A DNA stretch of 64,000 nucleotides from Staphylococcus equorum. Lineage in GTDB: Bacteria > Bacillota > Bacilli > Staphylococcales > Staphylococcaceae. Below are positions 35,684-44,603 of the stretch, in pieces. The stretch is taken from NCBI RefSeq assembly GCF_029531845.1, contig NZ_JAMBPV010000008.1, positions 1-64,000 of the forward strand, written 5' to 3'. The translations under genes were made by a program, and so were the position numbers. Numbering within the stretch: position 1 is the stretch's first letter; every line of letters begins with the position of its first letter. Below the pieces are notes generated by a model. The model did not search any database. It was not told where the DNA came from and saw only the letters and a list, made by a program, of their open reading frames with translations.

Positions 35684-36491
35684 TGATACACAAACACCTC
35701 AACTTACTTTGTTCGTGGTATCAGATTCAATTGGCGAAACTGCCCAACGCATGATTCACGCCACGTTAACTCAGTTTCCAGAAGTATCACAAATAGAGAT
35801 TAAGAAGTTTCCATTTATTAAAAGTGAAACAGAATTAATCAATATTTTGAAACGAGCAAAAGAACGCGGGGCAGTAGTTGTCACGACGTTAGTGAACCCA
35901 GAATTTAATATAGTAGGTCAAAAATATGCACAAAATGAACAAATACCTTATGTCGACTATATGTCAGATTTAATAGGAATTATTCAGCAGCTTACGAATT
36001 GCTCACCTATTCTTGAAAGTGGCGCTTTACGCAAATTGGATGAAAACTATTTTAAAAGAATTGAAGCGATGGAATACTCGGTGAAATACGATGATGGTAA
36101 ACATTTTACTGATATTGGCGAAGCGGATGCGCTCATCGTGGGTGTCTCTCGAACATCAAAGACGCCTTTGAGTATGTATTTAGCGAATAAGGGCTATAAA
36201 GTAGCGAATATTCCTTTAGTGCCAGAAGTTGATATACCAGATGAAGTCTTTAAATATAAGAAGTTGAAAGTATTTGGTTTAACTGCTAGTCCCAATTATA
36301 TTTTGAATATTCGTAATGAACGTGTAAAAGTTTTAGGGTTACATGGACCTACAAATTACAATAGTATTGAACGTATCAGGCAAGAACTAGTGTATGCGGA
36401 AGAAATTTTCGAAAAATTAAATGCAACTGTGATCAATACGGAATATAAATCTATTGAAGAATCTGCATTTTATATTGAAAAATTCTTGTGA
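35676..36491 (+). CDS. ppsR: PPDK regulatory protein (kinase/pyrophosphorylase, DUF299)
   Basis: The bifunctional enzyme inactivates PPDK by ADP-dependent phosphorylation of a threonine near its catalytic histidine, and reactivates it by Pi-dependent dephosphorylation. The 271-residue protein has the family start LFVVSDSIGETAQRMI, an ALIVGVSRTSKTPLSMYLA P-loop-like motif, KVANIPLVPEV and FGLTASP. The frame extends upstream to 35598 inside ppdK. The GTG at 35676 is preferred because AAGGTGG lies 8 bases before it and the length then fits the family (about 270). It overlaps the ppdK stop by 8 bp, implying translational coupling of target and regulator. Confidence 0.94.
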   Translation: MFNDTQTPQLTLFVVSDSIGETAQRMIHATLTQFPEVSQIEIKKFPFIKSETELINILKRAKERGAVVVTTLVNPEFNIVGQKYAQNEQIPYVDYMSDLIGIIQQLTNCSPILESGALRKLDENYFKRIEAMEYSVKYDDGKHFTDIGEADALIVGVSRTSKTPLSMYLANKGYKVANIPLVPEVDIPDEVFKYKKLKVFGLTASPNYILNIRNERVKVLGLHGPTNYNSIERIRQELVYAEEIFEKLNATVINTEYKSIEESAFYIEKFL

Positions 36492-36521
36492 AACTAAATT
36501 TTAGACCACAAGCAAACGCTA

Positions 36522-36565
36522 AAAAAGCCACGTACTCATAAATAATTGAGTACGTGGTTCTTTGT
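36522..36565. terminator. Terminator after ppsR
   Basis: CCACGTACTCA and TGAGTACGTGG form an 11-bp stem around about 9 bases, with AAAAAAG upstream and TTCTTTG downstream, usable in both directions. Confidence 0.8.
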
Positions 36566-36568
36566 GTT

Positions 36569-37081
36569 TCATTTATCTATATAGGCACGTGTAACCTTTC
36601 TGCGAGAATAGGTATAAACAAACGCACCTCCTATAAGTGCACATCCAATAGAAATCAATAGGTTAATCAGTATATCAGATTTTTCAGGAACACCATTATG
36701 TATAATAAAAGGGAGAATATATTGATTAAAGTTTGCAACCAAGAATATCGTAACAGCAAAAATATAACTACCATTACGCACTTTCTTCATTTCTTTTTTC
36801 CATGCTTCCTCTGAACAAGACTCTACTACATCTATTTTTTTACTTCTAATGGTGATAGACATAATGAGTGATAAAATCATAATTAAAGCAAAACCTAAAA
36901 TACCTAAGATAGGTATACGGTGTAAATATAGTTCTATCCATATATCTGCTAATGAAATAATCATGATGCCCCAAAATAGCCACACAAAATATTTGGCATA
37001 TTCATGAAGTAAGTGCTGTCTTTCATGTTCATCAGTAAACCTGAAGTTAGGAATTAAACGAAGTAACTTGTTATTTTCCAT
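36569..37081 (-). CDS. Four-helix membrane protein of unknown function
   Basis: The 170-residue protein has about four membrane helices in two pairs separated by a charged loop (KKIDVVESCSEEAWKKEMKKV), and ends in a basic YSRRKVTRAY tail. AAGGAG lies 7 bases before the second of two adjacent ATGs, which is used here. It overlaps the preceding membrane gene by 11 bp and is the last gene of an XRE-membrane-membrane operon. The loop composition resembles that of its neighbour, suggesting a distant duplication or a heteromeric pair. No known domain was recognised. Confidence 0.72.
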   Translation of the reverse strand: MENNKLLRLIPNFRFTDEHERQHLLHEYAKYFVWLFWGIMIISLADIWIELYLHRIPILGILGFALIMILSLIMSITIRSKKIDVVESCSEEAWKKEMKKVRNGSYIFAVTIFLVANFNQYILPFIIHNGVPEKSDILINLLISIGCALIGGAFVYTYSRRKVTRAYIDK

Positions 37082-37598
37082 CATACGTCTCCTTTTGATC
37101 AATAAGTTTTACACGTGAATCTTTAGTTATCGTAAAAATTGCAATAACTAGTACAGGAAAAAATGTGTTTAAGTCCGTTAGACGTTCCACATTTATTGCA
37201 TTTCCTGCAAGCATCGGAGCAATGACTGAGTTAACTAATAATATATAAATGATTGCTAGAATAAGAAATATAATTCTCTTGTTACGTGAATTTTTTAATG
37301 TTTGATGATACGTTTCTTTATCAGTAACTTCTATTGTAAGAGCATCTGCTGCAATATGACTCATAGACATCCTGCACGCCAATATAATTATCAATATGAT
37401 ACCGCCTATACTAAAAGGTGAAATAAATGAACGCTCAATATCAAAAAATATAGATAAGTAAAGTAAAGCTAAGAATATGTATAGTGAAATAATTGAAAGT
37501 TTAGCAAGTAATTTGTCAATTTCATGTCTTTGATATTCATCGGGGTAGTTCGTTGTTCCTGCAAATCTTTGATAGAGCCATTTATCTTTATTATTCAT
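37071..37598 (-). CDS. Membrane protein of unknown function, partner of 36569
   Basis: The 175-residue protein starts NNKDKWLYQRFAGTTNYPDEYQRHEIDKLLAK, a polar cytoplasmic segment, followed by two pairs of membrane helices with a central loop (SHIAADALTIEVTDKETYHQTLKNSRNKR). The ATG at 37598 overlaps the end of the XRE gene by 8 bp and has GGGAGGATGA just before it. Layout (XRE regulator, then small membrane proteins with a YPDEYQRHE-type head) recurs in Firmicutes, but the role is not established. Confidence 0.72.
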   Translation of the reverse strand: MNNKDKWLYQRFAGTTNYPDEYQRHEIDKLLAKLSIISLYIFLALLYLSIFFDIERSFISPFSIGGIILIIILACRMSMSHIAADALTIEVTDKETYHQTLKNSRNKRIIFLILAIIYILLVNSVIAPMLAGNAINVERLTDLNTFFPVLVIAIFTITKDSRVKLIDQKETYDGK

Positions 37599-37791
37599 TA
37601 TTATCATCCTCCCAAAATAAGTCATTTAAGGTGACATTTAATGCTTTAGCAATCTTTATACATAAATTAAGCGAGGGATTATATTTATCATTTTCAATCA
37701 TATTAATGGTTTGACGTGATACTTCTACTGAACGCGCAAGTGTGAGCTGTGACATGTATTTAGCAGTACGAAAGTTTTTAACTTTATTCAT
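37591..37791 (-). CDS. Small XRE-family regulator
   Basis: The 66-residue protein is a single helix-turn-helix domain: KVKNFRTAKYMSQLTLARSV, then SRQTINMIENDKYNPSLNLCIKIAKAL and the usual tail LNDLFWEDD. It resembles the YgzD/YozG-type minimal XRE repressors that control adjacent membrane genes. The ATG at 37791 fits the family start, with AGAAGGG about 12 bases upstream; a TTG at 37821 is the other option. A consensus promoter overlapped by a dyad lies directly upstream, so autorepression is likely. Confidence 0.85.
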   Translation of the reverse strand: MNKVKNFRTAKYMSQLTLARSVEVSRQTINMIENDKYNPSLNLCIKIAKALNVTLNDLFWEDDNNE

Positions 37792-37815
37792 AATAGATTT
37801 ATTACCCTTCTTTAG

Positions 37816-37879
37816 TGTCAAATATATATTACATGTACAATATATCTGACATGAAAGTGTGTGTCAAATATACATGACG
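37816..37879 (-). promoter_or_regulatory. Promoter and overlapping dyad operator of the XRE operon
   Basis: On the minus strand TTGACA (37862-37867) and TATATT (37839-37844) are separated by exactly 17 bases. A 36-bp dyad (37816-37851, outer arms TGTCA/TGACA, 30 of 36 symmetric) covers the -10. A second TGTCA-N8-TGACG (37862-37879) covers the -35. Confidence 0.75.
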
Positions 37880-37961
37880 CTTTAAGCTATTTTAGCTTAT
37901 GAAAGATTTATGACGAAATGCCTAAGGAATCAACAAGAGTCTAAAACATCTTGAATACAAA

Positions 37962-38000
37962 ATGAGCCATTAGATTTCTGTTAGAAAACTAATGGCTCAT
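37962..38000 (-). terminator. Terminator of the XRE-cupin gene
   Basis: ATGAGCCATTAG and CTAATGGCTCAT form a perfect 12-bp stem; on the minus strand it is followed by TTTTG. Confidence 0.8.
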
Positions 38001-38027
38001 AATATTATGATGATTAAATTGAATGTT

Positions 38028-38573
38028 CTATTGATAATGAATCGTTGCGGTAAATACAACAGGTTCATCAGTAAGATTAAAGTAACTATGAGACACATCG
38101 CTATTGAATCGGAAGGCTTGATTACTATTAATCGTATACATTGTTGTATCGACTTCTATTTTTAACTGACCTTTGTTAACAATAATATATTCTTCAGACT
38201 CAGTATGGTGAGGTTCAGAAAGCATTTTGCCTCCTGCTTGTATCTCCATTTTAAACATTTCAAATTTTTTATTATTGTCGTACGGAAAATAAGGATAAAT
38301 CGCTATTTGGTCATCGATGATAGGAATAATATCTGATTCATCAATAAAGTCAACGCTATCATTATTCATCGCGGTTAATTGAGACAACGATAAATGTAAT
38401 CCATTCGCAATTTTCCATAAGGTTGTAATCGTCGGGTTAGAAGTACCTTTTTCAATTTGGCTCAGCATGTTTTTACTCACACCAGTTGCAGTTGCAACTT
38501 TATCTAAACTGAGATTGTGTTTTTTTCGGTAGTCAGATAAATTATTGGCTACTATATTCTGAATATTATACAA
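38028..38573 (-). CDS. XRE-cupin transcriptional regulator
   Basis: The 181-residue protein has an N-terminal helix-turn-helix (LSDYRKKHNLSLDKVATATGV, SKNMLSQIEKGTSNPTITTLWKIA; about residues 10-65) and a C-terminal cupin_2 sensor (about 105-180) with EPHHTESEEYIIVNKGQL and FNSDVSHSYFN. The start is TTG at 38573, chosen because AGGAGGGG stands 6 bases before it; the frame is open upstream without a good site. It is divergent from the CynX-like MFS gene and probably controls it in response to a small ligand bound by the cupin. Confidence 0.88.
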   Translation of the reverse strand: MYNIQNIVANNLSDYRKKHNLSLDKVATATGVSKNMLSQIEKGTSNPTITTLWKIANGLHLSLSQLTAMNNDSVDFIDESDIIPIIDDQIAIYPYFPYDNNKKFEMFKMEIQAGGKMLSEPHHTESEEYIIVNKGQLKIEVDTTMYTINSNQAFRFNSDVSHSYFNLTDEPVVFTATIHYQ

Positions 38574-38657
38574 GGGTCCCCTCCTATTTACATTATAACG
38601 TACATATCGTACCATATATTGTGTTGTTTTAAAATAAATCGAGCAAGGCGGTACAAT

Positions 38658-39845
38658 ATGGAAAAGTATAGAAAAATAAAACCATTTAATTGGTTATTAT
38701 TTATAGGAATCTTATTGGTAGGGGCTAATTTAAGGGCACCAATCACATCTATTGGTGTTGCGCTACCTGACATTAAGTCGGACTTAGCAATGTCTAATAG
38801 TGCGGTCAGTGTCATTACAGTTGTGCCATTATTGGCATTTTCTGTGATTTCATTATTTGCTGCCCGCACAAGTAATAAGATGGGATTAGAAAAAACAATC
38901 TTTCTAGCATTATGTTTAATATTTATTGGTGTCATCGTCAGATCAGTTACGGGGATTTCATGGTTATATATAGGAACGGTGCTGATTGGCATTGGTATCG
39001 GGTTTGGTAATGTACTGGCACCAGCAATGATTAAGGCGAAATTCCCACTACATATCGGCATTATGACGGGTTATTATACCGTTGTGATGAATGTGTTTGG
39101 TGGCTTATCCTCATATGGGACAGCGCCCTTAGTAAAGGCATTTAACTATAATATCGCTATAAGTGTTATAGGAATTATCACACTTATAACAATCATTATA
39201 TGGTCATTTCAATTAAAAGGAACACAAGAAACTGCAACAGCTTTACCTCGGAAAAGTGTAAATGTGTGGAAATCGCCATTAGCATGGCAGATAACGATAC
39301 TCATGGGAGGACAATCACTTATATTTTATTCATTGATTAACTGGATGCCAGCCTATTTATCTCATAGTGGTATGTCTATTAATGAGGCAGGCGCATACTT
39401 ATCTATAATGCAAATAGCCATTATTCCATTTACTTTCATCACACCTATATTTGCGACTAAAATGAAATCGCAGTTCTTATTAACCTTTATTACAGGCATA
39501 TGTTTTATTGTGGGTGTGACAATTATGCTAGTTATACCGCATCTTGCGATCATTTCTACTATTTTAATTGGCATCGCGGGTGGTCTTGCGTTTGGCTTAG
39601 TGAATACATTCTTTAGTTTAAGAACGGAACATATTCAAACATCAGCAAAGCTTTCAGGGATGGCTCAAGCAGTAGGTTATCTTGTTGCAGCAATAGGTCC
39701 ATTATTATTTGGTATCTTACATGATATGACTGGTGAATGGACTGCTTCTCTAAGTATTTTATTAATTACAGCGATTGTTATAACATTATTTGGTTCACAA
39801 GCGGGACGTAACCGTACTATAGAACAATCAAGAACAAAAAAATAA
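38658..39845 (+). CDS. CynX/NimT-family MFS transporter
   Basis: The 395-residue protein has about 12 helices and the CynX/NimT family opening LVGANLRAPITSIGVALPDIK. A basic tail follows the last helix. The ATG at 38658 has CAAGGCGG before it; the frame is open 13 codons further upstream but those residues are not family-like. Family members move cyanate, nitroimidazoles or small anions, and no cyanase is nearby, so the substrate is open. It is divergent from the XRE-cupin regulator, 84 bp away, with a TATAAT for the regulator at 38592-38597 (minus strand). Confidence 0.86.
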   Translation: MEKYRKIKPFNWLLFIGILLVGANLRAPITSIGVALPDIKSDLAMSNSAVSVITVVPLLAFSVISLFAARTSNKMGLEKTIFLALCLIFIGVIVRSVTGISWLYIGTVLIGIGIGFGNVLAPAMIKAKFPLHIGIMTGYYTVVMNVFGGLSSYGTAPLVKAFNYNIAISVIGIITLITIIIWSFQLKGTQETATALPRKSVNVWKSPLAWQITILMGGQSLIFYSLINWMPAYLSHSGMSINEAGAYLSIMQIAIIPFTFITPIFATKMKSQFLLTFITGICFIVGVTIMLVIPHLAIISTILIGIAGGLAFGLVNTFFSLRTEHIQTSAKLSGMAQAVGYLVAAIGPLLFGILHDMTGEWTASLSILLITAIVITLFGSQAGRNRTIEQSRTKK

Positions 39846-40045
39846 ATAGTTTGAAAACAAGAGGACGTATCATTTTATAGATTAAATGAAATATATTTAA
39901 AATGGTAAAAATACTCATAATAGAATATAATTGAAATGATTATATCGATTGAAATATTAATTAGTGAGCGTTATTATTTATGACATTCAATTTATATGAG
40001 AATAAAATGAAAAGTTTTATAAAAGTGAAGTAGTGAGGTGATTTT

Positions 40046-41530
40046 ATGCAATTGATGTTTGATACAGGTATAAGTCCAATATATAGAGGTGTGTTAGCTT
40101 TCTTCTTTCTAATGAACATCGTGCTCGCTTTGCTTATTGTGTTTTTAGATAGAGATAGAAGAGATGCGACCGCAACTTGGGCATGGTTGTTTTTATTATT
40201 TGTTATGCCGATTTTAGGCTTTATTGTGTATATATTTTTCGGACGTGCAGTTAGAAAAAAGCGTGAAAAAGGATTTGAGCATAATCAAATTGAAGATGGA
40301 TTGAAAAGGTTACGGTCACAACTTCAAGATGATACAAACAAAATTAGTGATTCGAAAAATCCTATTGTAAGAAAGCATGCTGATATTGCTAATACGTTAT
40401 TAACGAAAGAACAATCTTTTTTAAGTAATAACAATAATATTGATATTTACACAGATGGCCATGATTTGTATGATCAAATGAAACAAGATTTACGCAATGC
40501 TAAGCGCTATATTCATATGGAATATTACGTTTTAAAATTAGACGGCTTAGGTACTGAAATTATTGAGATATTAGAAGAAAAAGCTGCAGAAGGTCTAGAG
40601 GTTAAACTACTCTATGATGCTGTGGGTTCTAAATCGGTACATAATTCTAATTTTAAAAAGTTTCAGTCAGAAGGCGGACAAGTCGAGGCATTTTTCAAAT
40701 CTAAAATTCCTTTTATAAACTTTAGAGTAAATAACCGAAATCACCGTAAAATTGTAATTATTGATGGACTGACAGGTTATGTAGGTGGTTTTAACATAGG
40801 TGACGAATATTTAGGTTTAAATGAGAAGTTTGGCTATTGGAGAGACACACACTTAAGAGTGCGAGGCGACGGCGTCGATGCCCTGCAATTAAGTTTCATA
40901 CATGATTGGAACTCGCAAGCTAAACGTGAACAGCTAGAATATAATAAAAGATATTTCCCAGACAATGCTCATCAAGGTGGTAACGTGTCTATGCAACTGG
41001 CTGCCAGTGCGCCGAGTGATAATTGGCATCAAATTGAGTTTGGGTATATGAAGATGATTATGAATGCTAAAAAATCTATCTATATGCACAGTCCCTATTT
41101 TATACCGGATAAAGGTTATATTAATGCCTTACGTATTGCTGCGAAATCAGGTGTCGATGTTCGTTTGATTATTCCATGTAAACCGGATCATATATTTGTA
41201 TATTGGGCAACCATTACAAGCGTGGCTCAGCTGATTAAAGACGGTGTGAAAGTGTACACATATGAAAATGGGTTTATCCATTCTAAAATGATTATGATTG
41301 ATGACGAAGTATCAAGCGTGGGCACTGCAAATATGGATGTCCGTAGCTTTGAATTAAACTTTGAAATTAATGCTTTTATGTATGACACACAAATTGCGGA
41401 ACAATTAAAAGCAGCATTCTTTGAAGACCTTAAAGTTTCAAAAGAACTCACAGAAGAACGTTACGAACAGCGTTCATACTGGATTAAATTTAAGCAATCT
41501 ATTGCTAAATTAGCATCTCCAATTTTATAA
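40046..41530 (+). CDS. cls: Cardiolipin synthase (PLD superfamily)
   Basis: The enzyme condenses two phosphatidylglycerols to cardiolipin and glycerol at the membrane. The 494-residue protein has two N-terminal membrane helices (about residues 13-65), then two phospholipase-D HKD domains: HRKIVIIDGLTGYVGG from H233 and HSKMIMIDDEVSSVG from H412. FNIGDEYLG and TANMDVRSFELNFE complete the motifs. Length is typical of Gram-positive Cls. AGTGAGGTGATTTT precedes the ATG. The gene is monocistronic. Staphylococci carry two cls genes; which one this is cannot be told from the sequence alone. Confidence 0.95.
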   Translation: MQLMFDTGISPIYRGVLAFFFLMNIVLALLIVFLDRDRRDATATWAWLFLLFVMPILGFIVYIFFGRAVRKKREKGFEHNQIEDGLKRLRSQLQDDTNKISDSKNPIVRKHADIANTLLTKEQSFLSNNNNIDIYTDGHDLYDQMKQDLRNAKRYIHMEYYVLKLDGLGTEIIEILEEKAAEGLEVKLLYDAVGSKSVHNSNFKKFQSEGGQVEAFFKSKIPFINFRVNNRNHRKIVIIDGLTGYVGGFNIGDEYLGLNEKFGYWRDTHLRVRGDGVDALQLSFIHDWNSQAKREQLEYNKRYFPDNAHQGGNVSMQLAASAPSDNWHQIEFGYMKMIMNAKKSIYMHSPYFIPDKGYINALRIAAKSGVDVRLIIPCKPDHIFVYWATITSVAQLIKDGVKVYTYENGFIHSKMIMIDDEVSSVGTANMDVRSFELNFEINAFMYDTQIAEQLKAAFFEDLKVSKELTEERYEQRSYWIKFKQSIAKLASPIL

Positions 41531-41573
41531 TATTTGATTTTAATGTTAGCTAATTCATGACGTAAAATCAATG

Positions 41574-41617
41574 CAAACAGCGGTAGTTAACTTAATGGTG
41601 GCTACCGTTGTTTTTAA
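41574..41617 (+). terminator. Terminator of cls
   Basis: CAACAGCGGTAG-like left arm (CAAACAGCGGTAG) pairs with CTACCGTTGTTT, loop about 15 bases, then T-run. Confidence 0.8.
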
Positions 41618-41705
41618 ATCAAAATAGAAAATTTAATTTTATTAGCATAGTAGACTTAATCATGTGTATAATAAACGAATTATAATATAGCGAAGAGGTG
41701 TAGTT

Positions 41706-43091
41706 ATGCAACGGGACACAGAACAATATATCTATAGACAGTTATATAATCGCTTAAAAGATGATATACTCGCATTCAAATATGAAAGTCATGAAAAAAT
41801 CCCTTCAAAAAGAGAGATGGCAAAGCATCTTAATGTGAGTGTGAACAGCGTAAAATCAGCCTACGAACAGTTATTAGCTGAAGGGTACATTTATACGAAG
41901 GAACGAAAAGGTTATTTTATAGAACCGTTAGATAAATTAATTATCGATCCTGAAGCGCAAATTTCATTAGATGGCCACGAGCATACAAATCGAACTACAT
42001 TTGATTACTCTTTTTCCCATATGAGTACAGATATATCAGAATTTCCAGTGGATACATGGTCAAAGTTAACAAAGCGTGTATTCCAAGATTATGACCATTA
42101 TTTATCAACAATTCCGCACGTTAAGGGTCCAATAGAACTTAGACAATCTATTGCAAAGCTAGTGTCATATCAAAGAGGGATACAATGTCATCCTGAACAA
42201 ATTGTTATTGGATCAGGGACCAATACTTTATTGATGCAGTTAATTCAATTATTGGAAAAAAACGTAACGATTGCTGTAGAAAATCCTGGCTATTCTCGTT
42301 TTAGAACATTACTAAATCAAACAAGCACACCAACAACAGCAATAGAATTAGATCATAAAGGTATATCTATAGATCAGCTAAAACAAGTACAACCTAATGC
42401 TGTTATCGTAACACCCTCACATCAGTTTCCTATGGGCACCATTATGCCTGTCTCGAGGCGAATCGATTTATTAAACTGGGCAAGCCAAACACATAGTTAT
42501 GTTATAGAAGATGACTACGATAGTGAGTTTAAGTATGAAACAGACAATATACCGTCATTGTTTAGTTTTGATAAAAATGACAGCGTGATATACTTGGGCA
42601 CTTTTTCAAAAACATTAATGCCAGGTTTGCGTATGAGTTATATGATTTTACCATCAAAATTGATTAAGCAGTTCGAATTACAAAATAACAATATGATACC
42701 AGATTTTTCCATGTTGAATGCATTAACACTCAATTTAATGATTAAAGAAGGGCATTACGAAAAATATATTAAAAAAATGCATCAACTGTACGGAAAAAGA
42801 AGATCTCTATTAATCGAACATTTAGAAAATGTTTTTAAAGGTGACATTAAAATAAAAGATACACGTGCAGGTTTACACTTTATAATAGAAGTAGCTTCTC
42901 CTTATACATATACAGAAATTGAAACACGTGCAAAAGCACAAAAATTAGAACTTTATACTATTAAACGCTTTTCTGTAAAAACATTTCAAAAGAATGAGAA
43001 GGTTAAAATTTTAATTATTGGCTTCTCAAAAATTGAACAATCACAGATACCTGAAGCTGTAAATCGTTTGAAACAAGTCCTTTCCGAATAA
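41706..43091 (+). CDS. gabR: GabR-like MocR-family regulator (GntR HTH fused to aminotransferase fold)
   Basis: The 461-residue protein has an N-terminal GntR winged helix (about residues 8-75: YNRLKDDILAFKYESHEKIPS, NVSVNSVKSAYEQLLAEGYI) and a fold-type I aminotransferase domain. The PLP lysine is K302 in LGTFSKTLMPG, with EDDYDSEFKYE upstream. MocR regulators sense an amine or amino acid through PLP. The following genes are GABA aminotransferase and succinate-semialdehyde dehydrogenase, so GABA is the expected ligand. It is placed in tandem upstream of gabT rather than divergent as in B. subtilis. GAAGAGGTG precedes the ATG. Confidence 0.85.
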   Translation: MQRDTEQYIYRQLYNRLKDDILAFKYESHEKIPSKREMAKHLNVSVNSVKSAYEQLLAEGYIYTKERKGYFIEPLDKLIIDPEAQISLDGHEHTNRTTFDYSFSHMSTDISEFPVDTWSKLTKRVFQDYDHYLSTIPHVKGPIELRQSIAKLVSYQRGIQCHPEQIVIGSGTNTLLMQLIQLLEKNVTIAVENPGYSRFRTLLNQTSTPTTAIELDHKGISIDQLKQVQPNAVIVTPSHQFPMGTIMPVSRRIDLLNWASQTHSYVIEDDYDSEFKYETDNIPSLFSFDKNDSVIYLGTFSKTLMPGLRMSYMILPSKLIKQFELQNNNMIPDFSMLNALTLNLMIKEGHYEKYIKKMHQLYGKRRSLLIEHLENVFKGDIKIKDTRAGLHFIIEVASPYTYTEIETRAKAQKLELYTIKRFSVKTFQKNEKVKILIIGFSKIEQSQIPEAVNRLKQVLSE

Positions 43092-43095
43092 ACTG

Positions 43096-43136
43096 GTACC
43101 ATTAATTTGCTTGAACTGGGTCTTTACATAATACCA
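43096..43136 (+). promoter_or_regulatory. GabR-type direct repeats upstream of gabT
   Basis: GTACCATTAAT (from 43096) and ATACCAATAAT (from 43131) match at 9 of 11 bases and are 35 bp apart. B. subtilis GabR binds a pair of ATACCA direct repeats before gabT; the spacing here differs slightly. Confidence 0.55.
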
Positions 43137-43198
43137 ATAATGACTTAAATTTTTAGACAACAATAAATCTTTTTTAATAAGCATGAGGAGGTTTTTTA

Positions 43199-44515
43199 AT
43201 GTCAGGTCAATTTGAGCATTTTAAAGAAAAAAGAGAAAAGTATGTAGCACGTGGTGTTGGTAGTGGAAATTTACATGTTGCAGATAAAGCGCAAGGAGCA
43301 ACAATTACTGACGTAGATGGTCATACATTTATTGATTTTGCTGGTGCTATTGGCACGCTAAACGTCGGTCATACGCACCCAGAAATAACCAAACATTTAA
43401 AAGAAAAGCTAGATAAATTCATTCATCCTGGTTTTAACGTCATTATGTATGAAAGTTATCTTAACTTAGCACAGAAATTAACGGAGATTACGCCAGGTGA
43501 ATTTGATAAAAAAGCTATTTTGCTAAACTCTGGCGCTGAAGCAGTAGAGAATGCAGTGAAAATTGCTCGGAAATATACAGGGAGACAAGCGGTTGTATCA
43601 TTTGTACGCGGCTTTCATGGTCGTACAAATTTAACGATGTCTATGACAAGTAAAGTGAAGCCATATAAATATGGATTCGGACCATTTGCCCCTGAAGTTT
43701 ATCAAGCACCTTATCCTAATATTTCTGAAAAATCTGAAGATTTAACGGAAGCTGCGTATGTAGATCAAGTGATTCATAAGTTACATGACTTCTTCATTGA
43801 AACTGTAGATCCAAGTGATGTTGCATGTATTGTCATGGAACCCGTACAAGGTGAAGGTGGATTTATTATTCCTGATCAAAAGTTTGTTGATACAGTAAAA
43901 CAAATCTGTGAAGACAATGATATCGTTTTTGTTGTAGATGAAATACAAACTGGCTTTGCAAGAACAGGGAAAACCTTTGCAATTGAACATTTTGGTATTG
44001 AACCAGATTTAATAACAGTTTCTAAATCACTTGCTGCTGGATTCCCTTTAAGTGGTGTAGTTGGTAAAGCAGAAATCGTCGACAGTGCAGCACCAGGAGA
44101 ATTAGGGGGTACTTATGCAGGTAATCCATTAGCTTGTGAAGCTGCGTTGAAAGTAATCGATATTATAGAAGAAGAGCAATTAAATGATAAAGCAGAACAG
44201 CTTGGACATGACATTGAAGTATATTTGCAAAAACTAAGTCACTCACACAAGCATATCGCACAGATTCGCCGACTAGGTGCTATGGTCGCTTTTGAAGTTG
44301 TAGACGTAGAAACAGGCTTACCCGATAAAGCACTGACAGGTAAAATAACAAAAGTGGCAAATGACAAAGGATTATTGTTATTATCTGCAGGAATTAAAGG
44401 GAACGTTATTCGTTTTTTACCTCCGTTAGTCATATCTGACGCAGAACTTAACCAAGGATTAACCATTTTAGCGAATGTATTTGATGAAGTTACTTCAAGT
44501 TATAGTGTCTCTTAA
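43199..44515 (+). CDS. gabT: 4-aminobutyrate aminotransferase
   Basis: The enzyme transfers the amino group of GABA to 2-oxoglutarate, giving succinate semialdehyde and glutamate. The 438-residue protein is a class III aminotransferase with ITDVDGHTFIDFAGAIGTLNVGHTHP, LLNSGAEAVENAVKIARKYTGR, FHGRTNLTMSMT, EPVQGEGGFIIP, VDEIQTGFARTG and the PLP lysine K276 in SKSLAAGFPLSGVVG, then GGTYAGNPLACEAAL. These are the GabT-specific forms. AGGAGGTTTTTTA precedes the ATG. gabD follows after 88 bp. Confidence 0.93.
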   Translation: MSGQFEHFKEKREKYVARGVGSGNLHVADKAQGATITDVDGHTFIDFAGAIGTLNVGHTHPEITKHLKEKLDKFIHPGFNVIMYESYLNLAQKLTEITPGEFDKKAILLNSGAEAVENAVKIARKYTGRQAVVSFVRGFHGRTNLTMSMTSKVKPYKYGFGPFAPEVYQAPYPNISEKSEDLTEAAYVDQVIHKLHDFFIETVDPSDVACIVMEPVQGEGGFIIPDQKFVDTVKQICEDNDIVFVVDEIQTGFARTGKTFAIEHFGIEPDLITVSKSLAAGFPLSGVVGKAEIVDSAAPGELGGTYAGNPLACEAALKVIDIIEEEQLNDKAEQLGHDIEVYLQKLSHSHKHIAQIRRLGAMVAFEVVDVETGLPDKALTGKITKVANDKGLLLLSAGIKGNVIRFLPPLVISDAELNQGLTILANVFDEVTSSYSVS

Positions 44516-44603
44516 TGAGTAAAGTTTATTTTCAAAAAAATAAAGGGTATAAGTTAATGATAGATATATAGCATAATACGTTTTTTAAAAAGGAGTGAAT
44601 TTT

